From Xenorhabdus hominickii (GTDB lineage: Bacteria > Pseudomonadota > Gammaproteobacteria > Enterobacterales > Enterobacteriaceae): 35,234 nucleotides of DNA. The DNA lies in the NCBI RefSeq assembly GCF_002632725.1, contig NZ_NJAI01000002.1, positions 334,786 through 370,019 of the forward strand, written 5' to 3'. The notes beneath the pieces are model-generated. The model searched no databases, had not been told where the DNA came from, and worked only from the letters and a program-made list of their open reading frames with translations. Position 1 is the stretch's first letter, and the number at the start of each line of letters is the position of its first letter. Both the position numbers and the translations under genes were made by a program. Shown here in pieces: positions 7,860 through 17,404 of this stretch.

Positions 7860-9899
7860 ATGAGCAAAGAAACGAGCAAAGAAACGGGCAAGGTCTTCAA
7901 GCTACATTCTGATTTTGAACCGGGAGGCGATCAGCCATCGGCTATCAGTCAGTTACAGGAAGGGTTGGAAGATGGCTTGGCTCATCAGACTCTTTTGGGG
8001 GTCACAGGGTCAGGTAAAACTTTCACGATAGCCAATGTGATTGCAAACTTGAATCGGCCAGCCATGATCTTAGCCCCCAATAAAACATTGGCGGCACAGC
8101 TTTATAGCGAAATGAAAGAATTCTTCCCAGAAAACGCGGTGGAATATTTTGTCTCCTACTATGATTACTATCAACCAGAAGCTTATGTCCCCAGTTCTGA
8201 TACTTTTATTGAAAAAGATGCTTCAGTGAATGAGCATATTGAGCAGATGCGTCTGTCAGCCACAAAAGCTTTACTGGAGCGCCGGGATGTTGTTGTTGTG
8301 GCTTCTGTTTCCGCAATTTATGGTCTGGGAGATCCCGATAGCTATCTGAAAATGATGCTTCACTTAACCGAGGGCATGTTAATTGACCAGCGTGCTATTT
8401 TGCGTCGTTTGGCGGAACTGCAATACACTCGCAACGATCAGGCATTCCAGCGCGGAACATTCCGGGTTCGTGGTGAAGTGATTGATATTTTTCCCGCAGA
8501 ATCGAATGAGCACGCGTTGCGCGTTGAATTGTTCGACGATGAAGTGGAGCGGCTGTCTCTATTTGATCCACTGACAGGCCAAGTGCAATACAATGTACCG
8601 CGTTATACTATTTACCCCAAGACCCACTATGTAACACCGCGTGAACGTATCCTTCAGGCGATGGAAGAAATCAAAGTTGAACTCGAACAACGGCGCAAAG
8701 TGCTGCTGGCATCAGATAAGTTATTAGAAGAGCAACGTATTACTCAGAGAACACAATTCGATCTCGAAATGATGAATGAACTGGGCTACTGCTCAGGTAT
8801 TGAAAACTACTCCCGTTACCTGTCTGGCCGTTCTGCGGGTGAGCCACCTCCTACACTGTTTGATTATCTGCCTGCGGATGGTTTGTTGGTGGTAGATGAA
8901 TCTCATGTCACCATTCCTCAAATTGGCGGCATGTACCGCGGAGATCGCTCCCGTAAGGAAACGTTGGTGGAATATGGTTTTCGTTTGCCATCTGCGTTGG
9001 ATAACCGTCCATTGCGATTCGAGGAATTTGAATCACTGGCACCACAGAGTATTTACGTTTCAGCCACTCCCGGTCACTACGAATTGGAAAAATCCGGTAA
9101 TGAAGTGGTTGAACAGGTTGTGCGTCCGACGGGGCTGATTGACCCTGAAGTTGAAGTTCGACCAGTGGCAACTCAAGTGGATGACCTGCTGTCTGAAATT
9201 CGTATCCGTGCCGTGAAAAATGAGCGAGTATTGGTCACGACCCTGACTAAACGAATGGCAGAAGATTTAACCGAATATTTGGAAGAGCATGGCGAACGAG
9301 TGCGTTACCTCCATTCAGATATTGATACTGTTGAACGTGTGGAAATTATCCGTGATCTTCGTTTGGGGGAATTTGATGTCTTGGTTGGTATTAACTTGCT
9401 TCGTGAAGGCTTGGATATGCCGGAAGTCTCTCTTGTAGCGATTTTAGATGCTGACAAAGAGGGGTTCCTCCGTTCTGAGCGCTCTTTAATCCAGACTATC
9501 GGCCGCGCAGCGCGTAACCTGCATGGTAAGGCTATCTTGTATGGTGACAGAATTACTAACTCTATGGCGAAAGCTATTGAAGAAACAGAGCGCCGCCGTG
9601 CCAAACAGCAGGCATTTAACGAAGAGCACGGTATTGTACCGAAAGGACTAAACAAGAAAATTGGCGACATTCTGCGAATTGGTCAGCCCGTCAATGGCAA
9701 AGGGAAAAATAAAGGAAAAAACAAAGTTGCTGTGGGTACGGATGACTACCGTACATTGTCAGCGAAAGAGTTGGAGAGCAAAATCCGTGAGTTGGAAGAT
9801 AAAATGTACCAGCATGCAAGGGATCTTGAATTCGAACAGGCTGCCAACATTCGCGATCAAGTACAGGCATTGCGGACACAATTTATCACCAATTCCTGA
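7860..9899 (+). CDS. uvrB: Excinuclease ABC subunit B
   Basis: UvrB is the damage-verification helicase of nucleotide excision repair. It is loaded by UvrA and then recruits UvrC for incision. The protein is 679 aa; E. coli has 673. Walker A GVTGSGKT is at residues 47-54. It is followed by the beta-hairpin region [44 protein letters not shown], and helicase motifs V/VI ([19 protein letters not shown]). A C-terminal UVR coiled coil ([17 protein letters not shown]) binds UvrC. The N-terminus carries a short duplication ([10 protein letters not shown]) that makes it ~8 residues longer than E. coli before the alignment begins. ATG 7860 follows GTGGGGG. The promoter upstream has a LexA box. Confidence 0.98.
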   Translation: MSKETSKETGKVFKLHSDFEPGGDQPSAISQLQEGLEDGLAHQTLLGVTGSGKTFTIANVIANLNRPAMILAPNKTLAAQLYSEMKEFFPENAVEYFVSYYDYYQPEAYVPSSDTFIEKDASVNEHIEQMRLSATKALLERRDVVVVASVSAIYGLGDPDSYLKMMLHLTEGMLIDQRAILRRLAELQYTRNDQAFQRGTFRVRGEVIDIFPAESNEHALRVELFDDEVERLSLFDPLTGQVQYNVPRYTIYPKTHYVTPRERILQAMEEIKVELEQRRKVLLASDKLLEEQRITQRTQFDLEMMNELGYCSGIENYSRYLSGRSAGEPPPTLFDYLPADGLLVVDESHVTIPQIGGMYRGDRSRKETLVEYGFRLPSALDNRPLRFEEFESLAPQSIYVSATPGHYELEKSGNEVVEQVVRPTGLIDPEVEVRPVATQVDDLLSEIRIRAVKNERVLVTTLTKRMAEDLTEYLEEHGERVRYLHSDIDTVERVEIIRDLRLGEFDVLVGINLLREGLDMPEVSLVAILDADKEGFLRSERSLIQTIGRAARNLHGKAILYGDRITNSMAKAIEETERRRAKQQAFNEEHGIVPKGLNKKIGDILRIGQPVNGKGKNKGKNKVAVGTDDYRTLSAKELESKIRELEDKMYQHARDLEFEQAANIRDQVQALRTQFITNS

Positions 9900-9946
9900 G
9901 TGAGATATTGACGAAATAGAATTTGAATAGCGGTGGAATAAGCATC

Positions 9947-9978
9947 AGATAGAGAGCAAAATAATTGACTCTCTATCT
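9947..9978. terminator. Candidate bidirectional terminator between uvrB and ybhK
   Basis: AGATAGAGAG (9947-9956) and CTCTCTATCT (9969-9978) make a perfect 10-bp stem with a 12-nt AT-rich loop. It lies between two convergent genes. There is no long U-run on either side, so intrinsic strength is uncertain. Confidence 0.45.
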
Positions 9979-10040
9979 CTGCCTGCGGAGTTGGGGTTAG
10001 GGTTATCTAAAATGATTATCTACAGTTAACTCAACTCCAG

Positions 10041-10949
10041 TTAACCCAACTTTTGCAACGTGTGTTCGATCGCCTGTCGTAATAATTCACGATCATGACG
10101 ATAGGGAATATCCTGCGCTTCCAAAACCTGTTGTGTTACCACCCGATCGTTGAAAGAGCTGATATCGGTACACGGGCCGACAATAAGTGCATTAATCATT
10201 TTGCGTCCAATCTTATGTTCCATGATCTTCAGTTTATCTTGCAACGATAACCCGGCAGCAGCATGACTAAGTTCTTTCCCCAAGTTACCGATATAAATCA
10301 TGTTCGCATTACTGCGGCGCAGAGATTGTGTTAAATCGTCCAATAACAACAACGGCATTAAGCTGGTGAAAAAACTGCCGGGGCCGATCAAAATTAAATC
10401 TGCTTGCTCAATGGACTCCATTGCTTCTTTCGTCGCGCTGACTTGGGGATAGAGCAATAACTCTTGTGGTACACAATTAAGTTGGTCGACATTTACTTCG
10501 CCATACACCGTGTTTCCCTGATCATCCACAGCCATTAAATCAACTGATTGTTCTGACATAGGAATTAGATGCGCATTGACTTTCAGCAAATTGCGGATCA
10601 GATTGATCGCTTCAAGAGGTCGGACACTTAAATGATCTAGCGCTTTCAACATCAAATTGCCCAGATTATGACCAGCCAATTCACCATTTCCACTGAAACG
10701 ATATTCAAACATAGCGGAAGCAATGGTAGGTTCTGTGATTAATTGATTAAGGCAATTGCGCATGTCTCCCCATGCAATTCCGCCTTCTGAGCGTCGTATT
10801 CTGCCGGTTGAGCCGCCATTGTCGGTTGTGGTAACGATACCAGTCAGACGGGCTCCAAGAGAAGAAAGGGAGGACATAACACGTCCAAGTCCGTGACCTC
10901 CACCGAGGGCGACGACGCGATCCAAATCAGCTAATGTGCGGTTGCGCAT
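10041..10949 (-). CDS. ybhK: YvcK/CofD-like protein (putative gluconeogenesis factor)
   Basis: 302 aa, the same length as E. coli YbhK, in the same place between uvrB and moaA. The CofD/YvcK-fold motifs are visible: [14 protein letters not shown] at residues ~12-25, [14 protein letters not shown] around 41-54, [11 protein letters not shown], and the late [14 protein letters not shown]. In Bacillus and other bacteria YvcK proteins bind UDP-sugars and affect cell-wall and carbon metabolism. The role in enterobacteria is not settled. It is transcribed away from moaA, with 415 bp of shared upstream region, and convergently with uvrB. Confidence 0.9.
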   Translation of the reverse strand: MRNRTLADLDRVVALGGGHGLGRVMSSLSSLGARLTGIVTTTDNGGSTGRIRRSEGGIAWGDMRNCLNQLITEPTIASAMFEYRFSGNGELAGHNLGNLMLKALDHLSVRPLEAINLIRNLLKVNAHLIPMSEQSVDLMAVDDQGNTVYGEVNVDQLNCVPQELLLYPQVSATKEAMESIEQADLILIGPGSFFTSLMPLLLLDDLTQSLRRSNANMIYIGNLGKELSHAAAGLSLQDKLKIMEHKIGRKMINALIVGPCTDISSFNDRVVTQQVLEAQDIPYRHDRELLRQAIEHTLQKLG

Positions 10950-11230
10950 AGGATTCCTGTTACTGGGTAAACGTAGATGGCTTTAATAATTTTCATGTAA
11001 TTTATCATAAAATAGTATCCTTGCAGAAATTATGGTGATTTTGTGCGATAGCACCACATAATTTGTACGATAACAACGCGAGATTTATTGAGTACAACGC
11101 CATCTTAACTCGTTGTATAATAAGATACATACCGGAACTTCATTAGATTTTTGTCATCTTAAGCGCTAGAATCTTCGACGAGCACATCGTTACTTATGTA
11201 ATTATTCACACAGACTTTAATTGATATTAA
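10950..11230. other. ybhK-moaA divergent intergenic region upstream of the riboswitch
   Basis: Non-coding. It must carry the promoters of ybhK (minus strand) and the moa operon (plus strand). TATAAT at 11116-11121 is a possible -10 hexamer, but it lacks a well-placed -35 and falls inside the candidate ModE site at 11111-11134. No open frame with a ribosome site was seen. Confidence 0.45.
11111..11134. promoter_or_regulatory. Candidate ModE (molybdate-responsive) site upstream of moaA
   Basis: The 24 bases start CGTTGTATAA and end TACATACCG. They match 16 of 24 positions of the E. coli modA ModE operator as I remember it, including the outer CGTT/CG and the inner TACATA. In E. coli, ModE-molybdate activates the moa operon from an upstream site, and this one lies about 120 bp before the riboswitch. 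The operator is recalled, not searched. Confidence 0.45.
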
Positions 11231-11358
11231 CTCCTAGCCTCTGTGTCTAAGTCTCTGTTCTATCAACCTGATACCACATTGATATGATGCCTTGGCCGTG
11301 GCCCCTGAGTCACCAGGATACAAGGTAGAAATGCCTGTATCTCCCGAATTTGGAAGGT
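11231..11358 (+). ncRNA. Moco (molybdenum cofactor) riboswitch, moaA leader
   Basis: The leader follows the E. coli moaA Moco RNA motif segment by segment: CTCCTAGCCTCTG at the 5' side, GATGCCTTGGCCGTG in the middle, and CACCAGG before the 3' hairpin. GATACAAGGTAGAAATGCC...GTATC is that hairpin and keeps the GGNAGAAATG loop. CTCCCG and then TGGAAGGTG carry the moaA ribosome site at its 3' edge. Cofactor (or tungsten cofactor) binding would be expected to hide that AAGG and shut off translation. Confidence 0.85.
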
Positions 11359-11364
11359 GTTATT

Positions 11365-12345
11365 GTGGAACAACTCACAGACGCGTTTTCGCGTAAGTTC
11401 TATTACTTGAGGTTATCTATTACAGATGTGTGTAACTTTCGTTGCACATACTGTCTACCCGATGGATATCGACCTCATGGTCATAAATCGTTTCTTTCCC
11501 TGTCGGAAATTCGTCGTGTTAGCCGTGCATTTGCTGAGCTTGGCACAGAGAAAATCCGCCTGACCGGAGGGGAACCGACCATGCGTCGTGATTTTTGCGA
11601 TATTATCACCGCTGTCCACGAAAACCCGCAGCTCAAGAAAATTGCCGTTACAACCAATGGCTACCGAATGGAACGGGACGTAGCCCAATGGAAAGAGGCC
11701 GGGCTGACTGCGATCAATGTCAGTATTGATAGCCTTGATCCTCGACAATTTCACTCTATCACCGGACAGGATAAATTTTTTCAGGTGATGCGTGGTATTG
11801 ATGCGGCTTTTGAAGCGGGATTCAATACTGTGAAAGTCAACGCAGTATTGATGAAGAATGTGAATGATACCAATTTGCCTGCTTTCCTTGATTGGATTAA
11901 ACACCGTGCGATCCAGTTGCGTTTTATTGAATTGATGGAAACGGGGGAGGGTAGCGACATTTTCCATCGCCATCACCTTTCTGGCGACGTGATCCGTAAT
12001 CAACTGTTGCAACAAGGTTGGCAGAAACAGCAACGCGCACGTAGTGACGGTCCGGCTCAGGTTTTCCGCCACCCTGATTATCAGGGTGAAATCGGTCTTA
12101 TCATGCCGTATGAAAAAGATTTTTGCCAAAGTTGTAACCGCCTGCGGGTGTCTGCAATTGGCAATCTTCACTTATGTTTGTTCGGTGAACAAGGCATTCC
12201 ATTGCGTGATTTGTTGGCTGATGATGAATCACTTGATTCGCTGAAATTACGGATTCAGGGTGGTCTGCATCATAAGCGAGAAACTCACTTTCTACATCAG
12301 GGAGATAGCGGCATTACTCCTAACCTTTCTTTTATTGGTGGTTAA
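11365..12345 (+). CDS. moaA: GTP 3',8-cyclase (molybdenum cofactor biosynthesis protein A)
   Basis: MoaA is the radical SAM enzyme that starts molybdopterin synthesis by converting GTP to 3',8-cyclo-7,8-dihydro-GTP. It has 326 aa from GTG 11365; E. coli has 329. The N-terminal cluster motif CNFRCTYC has cysteines at 23, 27 and 30. [13 protein letters not shown] binds SAM. The C-terminal second [4Fe-4S] cluster uses CQSCNRLR...LHLC, and the essential C-terminal Gly-Gly is present. I chose GTG 11365 because AAGG lies 7 nt before it and the homologue aligns there. A TTG at 11350 is in frame but lies in the riboswitch. First gene of moaACDE. Confidence 0.97.
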   Translation: MEQLTDAFSRKFYYLRLSITDVCNFRCTYCLPDGYRPHGHKSFLSLSEIRRVSRAFAELGTEKIRLTGGEPTMRRDFCDIITAVHENPQLKKIAVTTNGYRMERDVAQWKEAGLTAINVSIDSLDPRQFHSITGQDKFFQVMRGIDAAFEAGFNTVKVNAVLMKNVNDTNLPAFLDWIKHRAIQLRFIELMETGEGSDIFHRHHLSGDVIRNQLLQQGWQKQQRARSDGPAQVFRHPDYQGEIGLIMPYEKDFCQSCNRLRVSAIGNLHLCLFGEQGIPLRDLLADDESLDSLKLRIQGGLHHKRETHFLHQGDSGITPNLSFIGG

Positions 12346-12378
12346 TTTAACTGCAAACTCATTTTTCAGGAGTAAAAA

Positions 12379-12858
12379 ATGTCTCAACTAACCCATATCA
12401 ATACTGCGGGTGAAGCTCATATGGTAGATATTTCTGCCAAATCGGAAACTGTGCGTGAGGCACGGGCTGAAGCATTTGTTGAAATGCAGTCTGAAACATT
12501 GGCCATGATTGTTGCAGGTGATCATCACAAAGGAGATGTTTTTGCGACTGCTCGCATAGCGGGTATTCAGGCCGCAAAACGGACGTGGGAATTAATCCCG
12601 CTTTGTCACCCATTACTGCTTAGTAAAGTGGAAGTTCAACTGGAAGCACAAACCGAGCACAATCGCGTCAGAATCGAATCCTGTTGTCGCTTAACGGGGA
12701 AAACAGGGGTGGAGATGGAAGCATTAACTGCGGCATCGGTGGCTGCCTTGACAATTTACGATATGTGCAAAGCAGTGCAAAAAGATATGGTTATCGGCCC
12801 TGTGCGTTTGTTGGAGAAAAGTGGTGGTAAGTCAGGAAACTTTAAGGTGGAAGTATGA
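12379..12858 (+). CDS. moaC: Cyclic pyranopterin monophosphate synthase accessory protein
   Basis: MoaC rearranges the MoaA product into cyclic pyranopterin monophosphate. It has 159 aa; the family is ~160. Active-site segments are visible: [37 protein letters not shown] and the catalytic lysine stretch [14 protein letters not shown] 12379 follows AGGAG with good spacing. Only 33 bp separate it from moaA, where E. coli has moaB. The 3' end overlaps moaD by four bases (ATGA). Confidence 0.97.
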   Translation: MSQLTHINTAGEAHMVDISAKSETVREARAEAFVEMQSETLAMIVAGDHHKGDVFATARIAGIQAAKRTWELIPLCHPLLLSKVEVQLEAQTEHNRVRIESCCRLTGKTGVEMEALTAASVAALTIYDMCKAVQKDMVIGPVRLLEKSGGKSGNFKVEV

Positions 12859-13100
12859 TAAAAGTTCTATTTTTTGCTCAAGTCCGTGAACTGGTGGGAC
12901 AAGATTCCCTTGAACTTCCGAATGACTATCCAACGGTAGCACATCTTCATCATGCTCTAATAAAAAAAGGCGACCGATGGGCGTTGGCATTGGAAGAGGG
13001 AAAACTACTGACCGCTGTGAATCAATCCTTTGTTCATGCTGAACATCCTCTGAATGATGGTGACGAAGTGGCTTTTTTTCCACCGGTTACGGGAGGATAA
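12855..13100 (+). CDS. moaD: Molybdopterin synthase sulfur-carrier subunit
   Basis: MoaD is the ubiquitin-like sulfur carrier of molybdopterin synthase. Its C-terminal glycine is adenylated by MoeB and turned into a thiocarboxylate that donates sulfur to the pterin side chain. It has 81 aa, the usual size, ending FFPPVTGG with the required Gly-Gly. The start overlaps the moaC stop (ATGA). The GGA GGA codons of the Gly-Gly end also form the Shine-Dalgarno for moaE. Confidence 0.96.
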   Translation: MIKVLFFAQVRELVGQDSLELPNDYPTVAHLHHALIKKGDRWALALEEGKLLTAVNQSFVHAEHPLNDGDEVAFFPPVTGG

Positions 13101-13102
13101 AA

Positions 13103-13555
13103 ATGAAAAATACACACATTTGTGTCCAACAGAAGACATTCAATGTGGGTGATGAATATCAGTGGCTCTCGCAGTGTGATGAAGATGGTGCTGTCGTCAC
13201 TTTTACGGGTAAGGTACGTAACCATAACTTGGGGGATAGTATTAATGCGTTAACGTTGGAGCATTATCCGGGCATGACAGAAAAAATGTTGCAGGATATT
13301 GCTGATGAAGCGCGTCGGCGCTGGCCTCTGCAACGTATCAGCATTATTCATCGTGTTGGTAAACTTTATCCGGGAGATGAAATTGTGTTTGTTGGCGTCA
13401 CTGGTTCTCACCGTAGCATGGCGTTTACCGCGGCTGAATTCATCATGGATTATTTGAAAACCAAAGCACCATTCTGGAAAAAAGAATGTCTGGCGGAAGG
13501 GGAGCGTTGGGTTGAAACAAAGCAAAGTGATCAGGATGCAGCAAATCGTTGGTAA
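13103..13555 (+). CDS. moaE: Molybdopterin synthase catalytic subunit
   Basis: MoaE is the catalytic half of the MoaD2-MoaE2 enzyme that converts cyclic pyranopterin monophosphate into molybdopterin. It has 150 aa, the family length. GAVVTFTGKVRNHN near residues 30-43 and the active-site segment YLKTKAPFWKKE near 115-126 (with its lysines) are conserved. GSHRSMAFTAAEFIMD is the usual signature. The ATG sits two bases after the moaD stop. It is the last gene of the operon; about 200 bp of non-coding DNA follow before ybhL. Confidence 0.97.
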   Translation: MKNTHICVQQKTFNVGDEYQWLSQCDEDGAVVTFTGKVRNHNLGDSINALTLEHYPGMTEKMLQDIADEARRRWPLQRISIIHRVGKLYPGDEIVFVGVTGSHRSMAFTAAEFIMDYLKTKAPFWKKECLAEGERWVETKQSDQDAANRW

Positions 13556-13754
13556 AAGACTGTTGATACAGCGAGTTGGTGAATAATTCTGTGGCCTATC
13601 TCGAAAACCGGACAGATAAATAAGATGTCACTGAAATAGTCATTAATTGGCGGATGGCTTTGTTAATGTTCTATGCTAATGTATAACTTTTGAATAGATT
13701 GTTTATTTTTGAACAATCTCAATCTCTCAACATTGTTATAAAAAGGTAATCGTC

Positions 13755-14465
13755 ATGGACCGATATCAACGTTCTAATGGTTCGATTGTCCAGAAAACTG
13801 GTTCTGGTATACAAACTTATATGGCACAAGTCTACGGCTGGATGACTTGTGGTTTGTTGTTGACAGCATTTGTTGCATGGTATGTAGCAAATACCCCTGA
13901 AATTTTAAACGCCATTTTCAGTAGTTCCATTGTTTTCTATGGCCTGATTATTGCGCAGCTTGGACTGGTGTTTGTGCTGTCTGGTTTAGTTCATAAAATG
14001 AGTGGGGCGTTAGCGACAGGTCTGTTCATGCTGTATTCGATGCTGACAGGCTTGACGTTGTCTAGTATTTTTGTGGTTTATACCAGCGGTTCTATTGCCA
14101 GCACATTCGTGGTTTCAGCGGGAATGTTTGGTGCATTAAGCGTTTATGGTTATACCACCAAACGTAGCCTGAGTGGTCTGGGCAGCTTCCTGTTTATGGG
14201 GCTGATCGGTATCGTTCTGGCTTCTTTGCTAAACCTCTGGCTGAAAAGCCCGGCTCTGATGTGGGCAATCACTTATATTGGCGTTTTGGTTTTTGCTGGT
14301 CTGACTGCTTACGATACCCAGAAATTGAAAGAAATGGGTGAACAACTGGATGTCAATGATAAAGAGAACCTGCGCAGATACTCTATTACTGGTGCACTGA
14401 CTCTGTATCTGGACTTCATTAACTTGTTCTTGATGTTGCTTCGTATTCTGGGTGATCGTCGATAA
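13755..14465 (+). CDS. ybhL: BAX inhibitor-1 family inner-membrane protein YbhL
   Basis: 236 aa, close to E. coli YbhL (234), and almost entirely hydrophobic, with about seven predicted membrane helices. Family landmarks: QTYMAQVYGWMTCGLLLTAF after a short polar N-terminus, SIASTFVVSAGMFGA, TTKRSLSGLG, and the C-terminal GLTAYDTQKLKEMGEQ with its conserved aspartate, then ALTLYLDFINLFLMLLRI. The TMBIM/BI-1 superfamily includes pH-sensitive calcium leak channels. The enterobacterial role is not established. It has its own promoter region after moaE and is followed by a strong hairpin. E. coli has further ybh genes after it, absent here. Confidence 0.93.
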   Translation: MDRYQRSNGSIVQKTGSGIQTYMAQVYGWMTCGLLLTAFVAWYVANTPEILNAIFSSSIVFYGLIIAQLGLVFVLSGLVHKMSGALATGLFMLYSMLTGLTLSSIFVVYTSGSIASTFVVSAGMFGALSVYGYTTKRSLSGLGSFLFMGLIGIVLASLLNLWLKSPALMWAITYIGVLVFAGLTAYDTQKLKEMGEQLDVNDKENLRRYSITGALTLYLDFINLFLMLLRILGDRR

Positions 14466-14500
14466 TAACCGTAGAATAAATAGGTTGGTTATAGTCTGAA

Positions 14501-14530
14501 AATGGAGAGATTTTAGTCTATCTCTCCATT
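14501..14530. terminator. Terminator hairpin between ybhL and the 173-aa ORF
   Basis: AATGGAGAGAT (14501-14511) and ATCTCTCCATT (14520-14530) form a perfect 11-bp stem with an 8-nt loop. On the minus strand it is followed by TTTTC, so it best fits the end of the 173-aa gene, whose stop codon lies at the stem base. It can also end ybhL transcripts. Confidence 0.7.
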
Positions 14531-15051
14531 TAACGATGTGCTTTTATTTGGATAATATTTTTAGTGTGATGCAGAAGATGTGAAATCGAAATGTTTCTGA
14601 TATATAGCACAAAAAAATGGCATCGTTCCATTAAGTGATAAACGTGTTCCTCTTTTGGGGAAATATTTTTTTCGTTATATGTAGACAATACTTTTCCTCT
14701 TATGTGCCAGTTTGACATAGTGATCTTCCATTCAACTGGGTACCTGTATGCATGGCAAACTATCTTAGCCCAAGAGTCACATACCCATACATTACCCACA
14801 TATTCATTAGGACGTTGTGTCTTTAAAAGAATCGAGTGTCTACTATGAGGGTCATTAGACCAAGAGTCAGCAACATATTTTTCTGTTAGTCCTAATGACT
14901 GTTCTTTCTTCTGTATATTCTCAGATGAGTAAAATTGACGTTTGTCTTTATGTAATATTTGCAGATTACTATATGATTTAGTGGTGGATTTTAAATTAAA
15001 GAACTGGAGTGAATTTTGTAATGCATTTCGCAGAATATTTTCTACACACAT
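14530..15051 (-). CDS. Orphan 173-aa protein of unknown function, effector-like
   Basis: The ATG at 15051 is preceded by GAGG with a 7-nt spacer and the gene ends at a strong hairpin, so it is likely real. I do not recognise the family. The N-terminal ~60 residues are polar, rich in Ser, Asn, Gln and Lys, with no signal peptide. Residues ~85-120 hold a Cys/Trp-rich core (VWVCDSWAKIVC then YPVEWKITMSNWHIRGK). The paired Cys and Trp-His spacing could belong to a papain-like cysteine-enzyme fold, but a full catalytic triad is not demonstrable. The protein ends in a basic tail. Codon use is more AT-rich than its neighbours, and it sits between ybhL and ybhR, where E. coli carries other genes. This suggests an acquired gene, perhaps the residue of a larger effector. 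Confidence 0.5.
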   Translation of the reverse strand: MCVENILRNALQNSLQFFNLKSTTKSYSNLQILHKDKRQFYSSENIQKKEQSLGLTEKYVADSWSNDPHSRHSILLKTQRPNEYVGNVWVCDSWAKIVCHAYRYPVEWKITMSNWHIRGKVLSTYNEKNISPKEEHVYHLMERCHFFVLYIRNISISHLLHHTKNIIQIKAHR

Positions 15052-15078
15052 CTCATTACCTCAATTGATTCTGAGTGA

Positions 15079-15100
15079 TATACCCAAGATGAAGGGTATA
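15079..15100. repeat. Minimal copy of a dispersed TATACCC...GGGTATA repeat
   Basis: TATACCC (15079-15085) and GGGTATA (15094-15100) enclose AAGATGAA. GATGAAGGGTATA and TATACCCAA are, as I recall, the two ends of a longer palindromic repeat common in Xenorhabdus and Photorhabdus genomes. Here the ends are nearly fused, as in an internally deleted copy. It lies between the ybhR stop and the 173-aa ORF start and may serve as a transcript end. Confidence 0.5.
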
Positions 15101-15124
15101 CATGCAGTGAAATATGTTCTTTCA

Positions 15125-16231
15125 TTAAGCAATCTTACTACGGAACAGTCGATAAGCGATTCCACCCGTGGTTGCAGTAATGACTAATAAAGGCCACAAA
15201 TTTGGCCAAATAACTGATAAATCTGCCCCTTTCAAATAAATTTGTTTCGTAATATCAGTAAAATGCCGGATGGGGTTAATCCACGTAATATCTTGCAACC
15301 AGACGGGCATATTTTCAACCGGAGAGATATATCCGGAAAGCAGAATGGCAGGCATCATAAATACAAACACACCGATAAACGCCTGCTGTTGAGTCGAACA
15401 GACAGCAGAAATCAGCAAACCGAAACCCACCAGAGATAATCCATAAATTAACATACAGCCATAAAACAGCAGCAATGAACCTGCGAAGGGGATCTGATAG
15501 CACAATATCCCAATCAGCAAAACAATAGTTGCTTGCATGATCGCGACGATCAATGCCGGGATGGCTTTACCAAGGAAAATTTGCCATGTCTCCAGCGGGG
15601 ACACCAGTAATTGATCCAACGTTCCTTGTTCCCGCTCGCGTGCGACTGACAGCGCTGTAACGATTAGGACGCCAATGGTGGTAATCATGGCAACCAGTGA
15701 CGGTACGACAAACCATTTATAATCCAAATTGGCGTTATACCAGTTGCGAATGACCAATTCACTGTTATTGAAGTTGGGTGTATTTCCCAATAACTGTTTT
15801 TGGTAATCCATTACAATTTGCTGAATATAGTTGGCCGCAATTTGAGCACTGTTTGAATTGCGTCCATCCAGCAAAACTTGAATTGAAGTCGGTGTTTGGC
15901 TCGCAATATTGGCACTGAAATTTTGTGGGAAACGGACTAAAAGCAAAGCCTCACGATTATCCAGCGTTGGGCGTATTTCCTGTGAACTGGTCAGCAAAAT
16001 AACATCAGTAAATGCTTTCGATTTTGCCAGTCGTTGGGTTAATTCAATCGAAGCCTGTCCTTTATCCTCATTATAAATAGCAATAGTGGCGTTTTTGACT
16101 TCCAGCGTAGCTGCCCATGGAAACAGGATCATTTGAAGGATCACGGGCAAGATCAAAATACTCCGTGTTTGCGGTTCTCTCAGAAGAGACTGTAACTCTT
16201 TCATGATTAATGTATACAGGCGATGAAACAT
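15125..16231 (-). CDS. ybhR: ABC transporter inner-membrane permease YbhR
   Basis: One of the two ABC-2 type permeases of the YbhGFSR efflux pump. It is 368 aa, the same length as E. coli YbhR. There is one membrane helix after the N-terminal [20 protein letters not shown], then a ~150-residue periplasmic domain, then five more helices, with the ABC-2 signature [16 protein letters not shown] around residues 209-224 and [16 protein letters not shown] later. In E. coli the pump has been linked to cefoperazone, chloramphenicol and Na+/Li+ transport; the natural substrate is uncertain. It is the last gene of the minus-strand operon, 12 bp after ybhS. Confidence 0.93.
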   Translation of the reverse strand: MFHRLYTLIMKELQSLLREPQTRSILILPVILQMILFPWAATLEVKNATIAIYNEDKGQASIELTQRLAKSKAFTDVILLTSSQEIRPTLDNREALLLVRFPQNFSANIASQTPTSIQVLLDGRNSNSAQIAANYIQQIVMDYQKQLLGNTPNFNNSELVIRNWYNANLDYKWFVVPSLVAMITTIGVLIVTALSVAREREQGTLDQLLVSPLETWQIFLGKAIPALIVAIMQATIVLLIGILCYQIPFAGSLLLFYGCMLIYGLSLVGFGLLISAVCSTQQQAFIGVFVFMMPAILLSGYISPVENMPVWLQDITWINPIRHFTDITKQIYLKGADLSVIWPNLWPLLVITATTGGIAYRLFRSKIA

Positions 16232-16243
16232 GCTCTTTCCTTT

Positions 16244-17404
16244 TTAATCCAGATGCCGACGGGTTTTCCACGCAGTCAGGCCAATAAAGACGATGGAGCT
16301 GGCAATCAGCAGAAGCACATTCGTGATCAATACCGTGCCGATATTACCGGCTAGAAAGAGCGTCTGTAGGCTACTGACAAAATAACGTGCAGGTACGACA
16401 TAAGTCGAAGCCTGAATAAAGAGTGGCATGCTGTCTATTTCAAAAACAAAACCAGACAACATAATGGCAGGCAAAAAAGCCGCATTTAGGGAAATCATGG
16501 CTGCATTAAATTGATTCCGCGTCAAGGTGGATATCAGTAAGCCCATACCCAAGGCGGTAGCGAGATAGAGGCTGGATACGGACGCCAGTATCCAGAGCGA
16601 GCCACGATAGGGAACACCCAGCACAAAAACCGTAAATATCATACAAAGTACCATGACAAACGAGCCCAGCACTTGATAGGGCAATAATTTGGCGAGTAAT
16701 AATTCGGTTCGGGTGACTTGGGTTGAAAGCAGAGCTTCCATCGTCCCACGCTCCCATTCACGGGCAACCACGAGTGAAGTAAGGATTGCGCCCACAACGG
16801 TCATAATGATTGAGACGGCACCGGGAATGAGAAAATGTTGACTAATGGCTGCGGGATTAAACCAATAGCGAACCTGTGTATCAATCAGCGGATCAGTCGA
16901 GACACCACGATTTTGCCCTCGTTGTTGTAGCCAGATTTGCCAGATGCCTTTGGTATAGCCCTGAACAAAATTGGCGGTATTGGGTTCACTGCCATCAGTA
17001 ATAACCTGAATCGGGGCATGACTACCGACACGGGCAAGCTGGGCATCAAAATTCACAGGTATGACGATGATGCCTCGTATTTGGTTCTCCTGCATTTTTT
17101 TGATTAAAAATTGTCGGTTATCGCTGATAGTGGCATCAATATAAGGGGAACCAGTAAATGCGTGAACTAACTCACGGGCATCTTCGCTCTGTTGTTCCAT
17201 CAAAATACCGAGGCGAAGTTTACTGGAATCAAGATTAATGCCATAGCCAAAAATAAATAACAGCATCAATGGGATAACTACCGCAATCAAAGCACTACTG
17301 GGATCACGGATAATCTGTTTGGTTTCTTTAATGCAAAGTGCTTTCAATCGACGCCATGAGAAACTGACGGCTTTCTGGGATGCTGCATGTTCAGGGTGAC
17401 TCAT
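16244..17404 (-). CDS. ybhS: ABC transporter inner-membrane permease YbhS
   Basis: Second ABC-2 permease of the pump, 386 aa (E. coli ~377). The cytoplasmic N-terminus has [20 protein letters not shown] leading into the first helix. A large periplasmic domain (~50-180) precedes [20 protein letters not shown] and the helical bundle ending with [17 protein letters not shown]. It is a paralogue of YbhR with the same topology, expected to pair with it as a heterodimer. Its start overlaps the ybhF stop by four bases (ATGA). Confidence 0.93.
   Translation of the reverse strand: MSHPEHAASQKAVSFSWRRLKALCIKETKQIIRDPSSALIAVVIPLMLLFIFGYGINLDSSKLRLGILMEQQSEDARELVHAFTGSPYIDATISDNRQFLIKKMQENQIRGIIVIPVNFDAQLARVGSHAPIQVITDGSEPNTANFVQGYTKGIWQIWLQQRGQNRGVSTDPLIDTQVRYWFNPAAISQHFLIPGAVSIIMTVVGAILTSLVVAREWERGTMEALLSTQVTRTELLLAKLLPYQVLGSFVMVLCMIFTVFVLGVPYRGSLWILASVSSLYLATALGMGLLISTLTRNQFNAAMISLNAAFLPAIMLSGFVFEIDSMPLFIQASTYVVPARYFVSSLQTLFLAGNIGTVLITNVLLLIASSIVFIGLTAWKTRRHLD

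Noticed and set aside
9305..9670. 121-codon antisense frame in uvrB
   Set aside because: Fully inside the conserved uvrB helicase region, Ser/Arg-rich as expected from a shadow frame.
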